In this document: positions 1 through 4,213 of the stretch, one piece after another
Position numbering within the stretch: the stretch's first letter is position 1
Layout of the letters: each line of letters opens with the position of its first letter
Origin: Atopobiaceae bacterium
GTDB taxonomy: Bacteria > Actinomycetota > Coriobacteriia > Coriobacteriales > Atopobiaceae
Assembly: GCA_017460265.1 (NCBI GenBank)
Contig: JAFUBJ010000275.1
Coordinates: 1-6,013, forward strand
Length of the DNA stretch: 6,013 nucleotides
Reading direction: 5' to 3'
The notes under the pieces: model-generated
What the model saw: the letters and a program-made list of their open reading frames with translations, nothing else
Database searches by the model: none
What the model was told of the DNA's origin: nothing
Translations under genes and position numbers: made by a program

Positions 1-746
1 AGGAACTCGGTGCAGTAACGGTATTCCGACCCCTCCCAGTCGTCATTGATCTCGATGTCAACGACGTTTGCGACGACGGCCTTTGCGTCGTCGGATGTGG
101 AGATGGTCGTCTTGAAGTCGGAGACCTCCCCGGCCTTGCCCTCGTAGGCGTTGACGAAGCCCTCAATGAAGGTCGCCAGGCCAAAGGCGCCAGAGTCGAC
201 GACGCCGTTTTCCTTGAGAACCGGAAGAAGCTCGGGCGTCCGTGCCACCGACTCGTATGCCTCGATCACGATGGCATCAAGCAGCTCGTCAACGGAGACC
301 TTCTTCTTTGCGAGCTGGTCGGCCTTTGTCGAGACGTCGCTCAGCACGGTCAGGATGGTGCCCTCGACCGGCTTGCGGACGGCCTTGAAGGCCACCTTGA
401 CGCCGTTTCTGAGGGCAGCGGCAACGTCGGCAGAGGTTGCAGGATCGTTCTTTGCGCTCACGAGCCCCTCGGCGATGCCGCGAAGGATCTGGCTGGTGAT
501 GACGCCCGAGTTGCCGCGTGCGCCCATGAGCGAGCCATGGGTGATGGCATGGGCGATGTCAGCCATGGAGGCGTCGGCGGGAAGCGCCTCGACCTCGGCG
601 ACGACCGTCTGCAGCGTCAAGGACATGTTCGTGCCCGTGTCGCCATCAGGAACGGGAAAGACGTTGAGCTTATTGATCTCGTCCGCCTTGTCTGCAACGA
701 CTTGGGCGGCAGCGGGGAAACACGTTCGAATGGTGTTTGCAATCAT
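1..746 (-). CDS. fakA: DAK2-domain fatty-acid kinase FakA (YloV family), partial
   Basis: This is the N-terminal 248 residues; the rest lies beyond the left edge. FakA is the ATP-binding kinase that phosphorylates fatty acids carried by FakB (DegV-family) proteins, feeding exogenous fatty acids into phospholipid synthesis in the cytoplasm. Seen here: LNVFPVPDGDTGTNM at residues 27-41, whose aspartates D34 and D36 match the Mg-nucleotide ligands of the DhaL/DAK2 fold; GARGNSGV at 75-82; KPVEGTILTV at 126-134; GVVDSG at 181-186; and YRYCTEF at 242-248, which opens the middle domain. Family members are about 550 residues long. The ATG at 746 is preceded by AGAGG nine bases away. The Asp23-family gene ends 40 nt upstream, so the two are probably one transcript. 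No FakB gene is visible in the window. The family call is firm; fatty acid as substrate is inferred from characterised Firmicute homologues. Confidence 0.93.
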   Translation of the reverse strand, partial: MIANTIRTCFPAAAQVVADKADEINKLNVFPVPDGDTGTNMSLTLQTVVAEVEALPADASMADIAHAITHGSLMGARGNSGVITSQILRGIAEGLVSAKNDPATSADVAAALRNGVKVAFKAVRKPVEGTILTVLSDVSTKADQLAKKKVSVDELLDAIVIEAYESVARTPELLPVLKENGVVDSGAFGLATFIEGFVNAYEGKAGEVSDFKTTISTSDDAKAVVANVVDIEINDDWEGSEYRYCTEF

Positions 747-786
747 GCGTGTGGACCTCTTGTATCTCTTGGAGCTGACGGTTGGG

Positions 787-1131
787 TTAGCGCTTACGAA
801 CGCCTTCGACGTGGACGCGCACCTCAACGTCGTCGAGCTCCGCAATCTGCTTCAGGATGAACTTGACCGAGCTGACAAGATTTGCGGAAACAGACGAGAT
901 GTTGATCCCGTGGTCGATCACAACATGGACATCGACAACCACATGTCCCTGCTCCGTGGCAACACCAATGCCGTTGCGAAGACGATTGAAGGGCAGAAGG
1001 CGCGTGACTCCGTTCTCGACGTCGGACATAGCCATACCCACGACGCCGTAGCACTCAAGCGCGGCGTAGCCCGCGAGGTCGGCAATACAGTCGTTGGACA
1101 CCTTGAGGGTTCCCGTGACACCCTTTGTCAT
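787..1131 (-). CDS. Asp23/Gls24 family envelope stress response protein
   Basis: This 114-residue protein is of typical length for the Asp23/Gls24 (DUF322, YloU-like) family. These are small soluble alkaline- or envelope-stress proteins, some of which gather at the membrane. Seen here: GTLKVSNDCIADLAGYAALE near the start, GVVGMA at 29-34, VVVDVHVVIDHGINI at 64-78, and the closing VEVRVHVEGV at 102-111, which follow the family's conserved blocks in order. The ATG at 1131 is chosen because AGGAG lies six bases upstream (1138-1142). An in-frame ATG at 1149 would begin inside a hairpin and has no ribosome site. It lies directly before fakA, the same yloU-yloV pairing known in Bacillus, which suggests a shared envelope/lipid role, although the family's molecular activity is not established. 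There are no membrane segments. Confidence 0.93.
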   Translation of the reverse strand: MTKGVTGTLKVSNDCIADLAGYAALECYGVVGMAMSDVENGVTRLLPFNRLRNGIGVATEQGHVVVDVHVVIDHGINISSVSANLVSSVKFILKQIAELDDVEVRVHVEGVRKR

Positions 1132-1149
1132 GTCTAGCTCCTCTCGCAT

Positions 1150-1169
1150 GACCGTCCCCTTGGACGGTC
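1150..1169 (-). promoter_or_regulatory. Leader hairpin just upstream of the Asp23-gene ribosome site
   Basis: GACCGTCC (1150-1157) and GGACGGTC (1162-1169) form a perfect 8-bp stem with a 4-nt loop. On the minus-strand transcript it ends seven bases before the AGGAG ribosome site of the Asp23 gene. No run of T follows it, so it is not an intrinsic terminator. It may influence mRNA stability or translation, or serve as a protein site; the sequence does not say which. Confidence 0.5.
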
Positions 1170-1187
1170 GACGCACGAATACAGGAA

Positions 1188-1193
1188 AGTATA
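1188..1193 (-). promoter_or_regulatory. Candidate -10 box for the Asp23-fakA operon
   Basis: The minus strand reads TATACT here, one mismatch from TATAAT. It would give a leader of about 50 nt containing the 1150-1169 hairpin. No convincing -35 hexamer lies 16-18 bases upstream, so this is tentative. Transcription could also continue from the unknown gene at 1241-1804, since no terminator was seen between them. Confidence 0.35.
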
Positions 1194-1240
1194 CCGCAGC
1201 AAAGACGAGCTCGTGAGCGCTAGCCCACATTTAACATGTG

Positions 1241-1804
1241 CTACACGGGCGAAATGGCCATAGGGTTCGCATCGTCGTCAAGATTGTGGCCTCGCCCGAG
1301 CAGCCAAAGCGCACCGCAGTCGACAAGGCAGGCCAGAACGCACGAGGAGATGTCACGCACAGAGCGCATGATGTAGGCATCGCGCATGGACGACTGGCAT
1401 ATCCCCAGGCACGCATACTCGTCTCTTACCTGCTGGAAACCCTCAGCGATCCCTAGGCTGCCCTCTTCTTTTGCACAGCTGCAGAAAGCAAGGGAAAGGG
1501 GCGAGAACGTCTGAAGCTGAGAGGGACGCCCGGCAAAGATGCGCACGCCCGATGCGTTGGGCTCCGAATACGAGGCCTCCACAAGATCGACCTGGTCGGA
1601 ATCGAGGAGCAGCTCGTAGCGTGCAAGCGACTCGGCACGGATGAGCATGGGAACGGCGGAGCGTACGCCTTGGCTGACGATGCCAAAAACCCAAAGGTCG
1701 AGCAACAGGCAGGGCATGGCTGAAAGGCAAAGGACCCGAACCAGGCGAAGCGTCGCCATGCCCGCCCTCCGTGCAAACTCATAGCCCTGCCGTGCAGCCA
1801 TCAT
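1241..1804 (-). CDS. Unrecognised cysteine-rich protein with two hydrophobic segments
   Basis: I do not recognise this 187-residue protein. The start is set by GGGAGG (1811-1816) six bases before the ATG at 1804; a second ATG follows immediately. A basic N-terminus (several Arg in residues 1-24) leads into a hydrophobic stretch at about 22-43 (VRVLCLSAMPCLLLDLWVFG), which looks like a signal anchor or membrane helix. The middle, about 60-150, is soluble-looking with acidic patches. A second hydrophobic segment lies at about 152-169 (SSCVLACLVDCGALWLLG), followed by a short acidic tail. Nine cysteines occur, including CSC at 108-110, C132/C136 and C155/C159/C163 at i+4 spacing. Codon choice resembles the neighbours and competing frames are shorter or broken, so it looks like a real gene. 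It is divergent from rpmB and lies 109 nt upstream of the Asp23 gene on the same strand. Function is unknown; any envelope role is a guess from topology and neighbours. Confidence 0.7.
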   Translation of the reverse strand: MMAARQGYEFARRAGMATLRLVRVLCLSAMPCLLLDLWVFGIVSQGVRSAVPMLIRAESLARYELLLDSDQVDLVEASYSEPNASGVRIFAGRPSQLQTFSPLSLAFCSCAKEEGSLGIAEGFQQVRDEYACLGICQSSMRDAYIMRSVRDISSCVLACLVDCGALWLLGRGHNLDDDANPMAISPV

Positions 1805-1929
1805 GAGAAACCTCCCGTCCAACAAGTTTTCCAGAGCTAGAATGACAGGCACGCACGACATAAAAGAACGCCCCTGACGGTGGTGGACGGAGCAGTTTCG
1901 CGCCACAAAGCCACCACAACACAGAGCGG

Positions 1930-1950
1930 TCTGCGCTTGCAAGCAGCAGA
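1930..1950. promoter_or_regulatory. Interrupted palindrome over the rpmB -35 box
   Basis: A perfect 10-bp palindrome, GCTTGCAAGC (1935-1944), is flanked by TCTGC (1930-1934) and GCAGA (1946-1950). The arms therefore pair over 10 bp per side with one extra base, A1945. It contains the rpmB -35 hexamer, which is where a repressor would bind. No match to a known operator is claimed. Confidence 0.4.
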
Positions 1951-1964
1951 TGCTGTGCTATATT
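1937..1964 (+). promoter_or_regulatory. Promoter of rpmB
   Basis: The -35 box TTGCAA (1937-1942) and the -10 box TATATT (1959-1964) are 16 bp apart. TGC directly before the -10 makes it an extended -10 promoter. The predicted start near 1971 gives a leader of about 50 nt before the rpmB ATG. Confidence 0.65.
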
Positions 1965-1983
1965 CGTACAGCTTGTAGAAATT

Positions 1984-2002
1984 GCGGGCGAGTCCCGCCC
2001 GC
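1984..2002 (+). promoter_or_regulatory. GC-rich hairpin in the rpmB leader
   Basis: GCGGGCG (1984-1990) pairs perfectly with CGCCCGC (1996-2002) around a 5-nt loop. The stem ends six bases before the GGAGG ribosome site (2008-2012). All seven pairs are G-C. The position suits translational control or mRNA stability; autogenous control by L28 is only a possibility. Confidence 0.5.
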
Positions 2003-2020
2003 CCTATGGAGGTCTGAGTC

Positions 2021-2209
2021 ATGTCTAAGGTTTGCGAAATCTGCGGCAAGCACGCCGTTGCCGGCCGTTCCATCAGCCACTCCCACCGCACCGTCAACCG
2101 CAAGTTCAAGCCCAACATCCAGCGCGTCACCATCGTGCAGGAGGGCCATGCCAAGAAGATGAACGTGTGCACGCGCTGCCTGAAGAAGGGCAACCTTGCG
2201 CGTTCGTAG
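2021..2209 (+). CDS. rpmB: 50S ribosomal protein L28, zinc-ribbon (C+) form
   Basis: L28 is a small structural protein of the large ribosomal subunit. The 62-residue product has the usual length and signature: MSKVCEICGK, the GRSISHSH region at 15-22, basic RTVNRKFKPNIQRV at 23-36, and VCTRCLKKG at 49-57. Cysteine pairs C5/C8 and C50/C53 form the zinc-binding C+ version. C- paralogues that replace it in zinc starvation in some actinobacteria lack these. GGAGG lies eight bases before the ATG. The gene stands alone on the plus strand with its own promoter, leader hairpin and terminator, inverted relative to the genes on both sides (thiN, and the Asp23 gene with fakA). The ribosomal role is not in doubt. 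Confidence 0.98.
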   Translation: MSKVCEICGKHAVAGRSISHSHRTVNRKFKPNIQRVTIVQEGHAKKMNVCTRCLKKGNLARS

Positions 2210-2236
2210 CTGATTCAAAGCACAAACGGCACTGCC

Positions 2237-2264
2237 AGGGCTCCTTCGGGAGCCCTTTTCTTTT
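2237..2264 (+). terminator. Intrinsic terminator of rpmB
   Basis: AGGGCTCC (2237-2244) pairs perfectly with GGAGCCCT (2249-2256) around a TTCG tetraloop, followed by TTTTCTTTT. It begins 27 nt after the rpmB stop codon and is a textbook Rho-independent terminator. Confidence 0.93.
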
Positions 2265-2289
2265 GGATGACAGCGAGGGCCGTTTGTCA

Positions 2290-2477
2290 CCAGCGCTGCA
2301 CGCAACTCAAGGGTTGAGGGCCCTTATGGCCTCTCTGTGGGCGATTGTGTGCATTCCCCAAGTCCCCAACTGGCCTTTCGGTGCCAGGACTGCACGCAAC
2401 TCGGGGATAGAGGGCCCTTATGGCCTCTTCGTGGCCAGATGTGTGCATTCCCCAAGGCCCCAACCAGAAGCTCCGCA
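2290..2477. repeat. Two tandem copies of a 94-bp structured intergenic repeat
   Basis: Copies at 2290-2383 and 2384-2477 align without gaps at 72 of 94 positions by hand count; the first 81 positions match at 68. Shared blocks are CTGCACGCAACTC, GAGGGCCCTTATGGCCTCT and GTGTGCATTCCCCAA. In each copy TGCACGC pairs with GTGTGCA (2297-2303 with 2347-2353; 2391-2397 with 2441-2447, one G-U pair), enclosing a second stem in the GAGGGCC...GGCCTC block. Differences fall mainly in the unpaired parts and the last 13 bases. A period of 94 is not a multiple of three, so this is not a coding repeat. It lies between the converging rpmB and thiN genes, beyond the rpmB terminator. This fills most of the 286-base gap between the two genes. 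Confidence 0.85.
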
Positions 2478-2485
2478 CCAGGAGC
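2470..2485 (-). terminator. Weak hairpin downstream of thiN
   Basis: GCTCC (2470-2474) pairs with GGAGC (2481-2485) around a 6-nt loop. On the minus strand it begins 10 nt after the thiN stop codon and is followed by TTCTGGTT, a poor U-tract. It may help end the thiN transcript, perhaps with the adjacent repeat, but it is weak as an intrinsic terminator. Confidence 0.25.
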
Positions 2486-2495
2486 ACCGCCACCG

Positions 2496-3155
2496 CTATC
2501 TCAGCAGGAAAACGGCGGCAACGCCCACATCGCAGGTGACGACCGCGTCCTTTGTGGCTATGACGTTGGAGACGCCTCGGTCCTCAAGGAGAGAGAGCTC
2601 ATGGTGATCGAGCTCCCAATGCACGCCACGCTCGCTGACCACCGTGCCCTCGCGCAGCGCAATGACCGAAAGCGTCGTCCCGGGGACAGCCTCGCGCCCA
2701 ACCTCCCATGACGAAGAGCCACGCGGCGAGAGCAGCCGGCACTCGAAGTCGTCCTCGAGAAGGCGTGGACTGACATCGTCGTTTTGTGCCAAGAGCCCTA
2801 CGACGGCAAGCTGGTGATCAAGGCGGCCGCCCGAGGCACAGGTAACGGTGAGCTCGAGGCGGGCATGCCGGCGCGCGGCCTCATGTCGCGCGCAGTCGAT
2901 GGCAAGCGCCAGGTCCGTCGCATACTTCTCGCTGGGAAAACGGATGTCGGTCTTTACGCCCGCGTGCGCCCATGCGGCCGCAACGCCACTGGCGGAGTCG
3001 TCGTCTCCGCTAAAGACGTCGGGGATGACCCCAAGCGCATGCAGCTGCTCAGCACCCCGATCCGCCGCGATAACGTAGTCAGAGTCCCGCACGAGCCGCT
3101 CGACCAGCTCCGGCGAGCTGGGCTCGGGAGAGCCGTCGACGATCAGCGCATGCAG
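2496..3155 (-). CDS. thiN: Thiamine pyrophosphokinase
   Basis: ThiN transfers pyrophosphate from ATP to thiamine, giving thiamine diphosphate in one cytoplasmic step. Family blocks appear in order (numbered from the CTG start): ALIVDGSP at 3-10, YVIAADRGA at 27-35, GDDDSAS at 50-56 (usual GDFDS), PSEKYATDLALAI at 74-86, ASGGRLDHQLA at 107-117 and the C-terminal GVSNVIA at 194-200 of the thiamine-binding half. The product is 219 residues, normal for the family. There is no usable ATG: the upstream in-frame stop is at the TGA of the HAD gene. CTG at 3153-3155 has GAGGG six bases upstream and keeps the first beta strand. GTG at 3090-3092 is possible but would remove 21 residues including that strand. 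The HAD phosphatase ends 12 nt upstream, so the two are very likely one operon and translationally coupled. No thiamine-diphosphate riboswitch was recognised upstream of the pair. Confidence 0.92.
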   Translation of the reverse strand: MHALIVDGSPEPSSPELVERLVRDSDYVIAADRGAEQLHALGVIPDVFSGDDDSASGVAAAWAHAGVKTDIRFPSEKYATDLALAIDCARHEAARRHARLELTVTCASGGRLDHQLAVVGLLAQNDDVSPRLLEDDFECRLLSPRGSSSWEVGREAVPGTTLSVIALREGTVVSERGVHWELDHHELSLLEDRGVSNVIATKDAVVTCDVGVAAVFLLR

Positions 3156-3167
3156 CGTCGACCCTCT

Positions 3168-3848
3168 TCAAGCCTCGCCATAATCAGCGGCATAGTCGTT
3201 GAGCAGCGCCAGCGAAAGCTCCTCGTAGCCGTGGACCAGGATGCTCGCATGCTCGCGCAAAAACGACTCGTCTCGACCGTCGTGGTCGTTGATGAGCGCC
3301 ACCACGGGAAAGCCCGTCCTTGCGGCGGTTCGCACCCCAAAGGGTGCGTCCTCAAAGACCCAAGTCGACTCCATGGGCGTCCCCAGTTCCTCGAGTGCGC
3401 GCAGGGAGACGGCGGGATACTCCTTGCCACGCCCCACGTCGCCCGTAAAGAAGACCTCCTTGAAGAAGCCCTCGAGCCCATGGGCGCGAAGCCCCACGCG
3501 AATGTCGTCTGCGGGGGTGGACGAGGCGATGACCATGGGAATCCCCGCGTCCTCAAGGCTCTGCAGGAAGGCACGAACGCCAGGCCATGCCTCGACGCTC
3601 GTCTCGTACTCGTGGCACACCATCTCGCGTAGCTCGGCAAAAAGCGCCGGTCCGCTCTCCCCCACGCCAAGATGCTCATGGAACCAGGCACACTCGTCGT
3701 CTGCGCTCATGGGCTCCGTCTCCACGAACATCTCGTGCGTCATCGTGCGGCCGTAACGCCTCAGAAGCATGTCGGGCACCCGCTCCCACATGGGCATAGA
3801 GTCGACGATAGTCCCGTCAAAGTCAAAGATGGCACCAGAGATGGCCAT
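3168..3848 (-). CDS. HAD superfamily hydrolase, subfamily IA (phosphatase/phosphomutase type)
   Basis: This 226-residue cytoplasmic phosphohydrolase has all four HAD motifs: I, FDFDGT at 8-13, with nucleophile D9 and acid/base D11; II, VIASST at 106-111; III, K142 in GRGKEYP; IV, FEDAPFGVRTA at 165-175, with E166/D167. A helical cap lies at about 15-85, as in beta-phosphoglucomutase-like enzymes. Length and order are normal. The start at 3848 has AAGGAGG four bases upstream. It precedes thiN by 12 nt, which raises the idea that it removes phosphate from thiamine monophosphate or salvages a related compound so that ThiN can act. That is context only, because substrates of this subfamily cannot be read from motifs. 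Sugar phosphates or other small phosphates are equally possible. Confidence 0.92.
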   Translation of the reverse strand: MAISGAIFDFDGTIVDSMPMWERVPDMLLRRYGRTMTHEMFVETEPMSADDECAWFHEHLGVGESGPALFAELREMVCHEYETSVEAWPGVRAFLQSLEDAGIPMVIASSTPADDIRVGLRAHGLEGFFKEVFFTGDVGRGKEYPAVSLRALEELGTPMESTWVFEDAPFGVRTAARTGFPVVALINDHDGRDESFLREHASILVHGYEELSLALLNDYAADYGEA

Positions 3849-3877
3849 GGGTCCTCCTTACGTTGTTTTCGGGTCAA

Positions 3878-3886
3878 ATGATAGCA
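3878..3886 (-). promoter_or_regulatory. Candidate extended -10 promoter for the HAD-thiN operon
   Basis: The minus strand reads TGCTATCAT, an extended -10 element (TG, one base, then TATCAT at 3878-3883). It has the same TGC extension as the rpmB promoter. The predicted start near 3871 leaves about 22 nt before the HAD ATG. No good -35 hexamer is seen, which extended -10 promoters tolerate. The plus-strand promoter of the FmdB gene must lie in the same 108-nt region; TACAGT at 3913-3918 is a weak candidate. Confidence 0.4.
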
Positions 3887-3956
3887 GCATGGATAATTGC
3901 TCCGTAGTCGGGTACAGTGTCTTACGCAAACACACATTCACCTGACGGAGGAAGAC

Positions 3957-4181
3957 ATGGCACGCTATGACTACAGATGCACCTCGTGCGACACGGTGTT
4001 CGAGGTCGAGCACCCAATGAGCGAGCATCCTGAGGTTTCGTGCCCCTCCTGCGGAGCGCCTGCAGAACGCGTCTTCTCCGCCTCGGGAATACATTTCGAG
4101 GGCCACGGCTTCTACAACACGGACCAGCGCAAGACCGTGACCGCCGGCTCCCCCTGTGACAGCTGCCCCAACAAGGACTAG
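3957..4181 (+). CDS. FmdB-type zinc-ribbon protein
   Basis: This 74-residue protein opens with MARYDYRCTSCDTVFEVEH, the FmdB/putative regulatory protein zinc ribbon. Metal ligands C8/C11 and C29/C32 (SCPSCG) are followed by the ERVFSASGIHFEGHGFYNTD segment typical of the family. A further C67xxC70 sits in the C-terminal tail. The family was named from formamidase operons, where FmdB was suggested to be a regulator, but its general role is unknown. The ATG at 3957 has GGAGG five bases upstream; an upstream in-frame ATG at 3897 has no ribosome site and adds non-family sequence. It is a single gene, divergent from the HAD-thiN pair and convergent with rsmB, 32 nt away. Confidence 0.93.
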   Translation: MARYDYRCTSCDTVFEVEHPMSEHPEVSCPSCGAPAERVFSASGIHFEGHGFYNTDQRKTVTAGSPCDSCPNKD

Positions 4182-4213
4182 GCGCTCGGGAAAGACGCCA
4201 GTTAGCCCTTTGG

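Noticed and set aside
151..1137. A 328-residue open frame on the plus strand
   Set aside because: It is antisense to fakA and the Asp23 gene, has no ribosome site and shows no family motif; long antisense frames are expected in GC-rich genes.
1226..1240. CACAT/ATGTG hairpin after the unknown gene
   Set aside because: Only five mostly A-T-containing pairs and no U-tract; not a convincing terminator.
1880..1917. Inverted repeat GTGGTGG (1880-1886) and CCACCAC (1911-1917)
   Set aside because: A 7-bp match with a 24-nt loop in simple GTG/CAC-rich sequence is plausible by chance; no T-run or promoter overlap supports a role.
2290..2477. CRISPR-like array
   Set aside because: There are only two long, diverged units directly adjacent with no spacers and no cas genes.
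2287..2493. A 68-residue minus-strand frame across both repeat copies
   Set aside because: The 94-bp period shifts the frame between copies, so the encoded peptides differ; the conservation is at DNA/RNA level. No ribosome site was seen.
2032..2607. A 191-residue plus-strand frame overlapping rpmB and the repeats
   Set aside because: It is out of frame with rpmB, crosses its terminator and the two repeat copies, and has no start signal.
2784..3632. A 282-residue open frame on the plus strand
   Set aside because: It lies opposite thiN and the HAD gene, both with strong family motifs; it is a shadow frame.
3849..3956. Possible thiamine-diphosphate riboswitch before the HAD-thiN pair
   Set aside because: The region is only 108 nt, shared by divergent promoters, and shows none of the conserved CUGAGA-type riboswitch blocks.
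4178..4201. Bulged hairpin between the converging FmdB and rsmB genes
   Set aside because: Six pairs with a bulged base, an 11-nt loop and no T-run on either strand; too weak to call a terminator.
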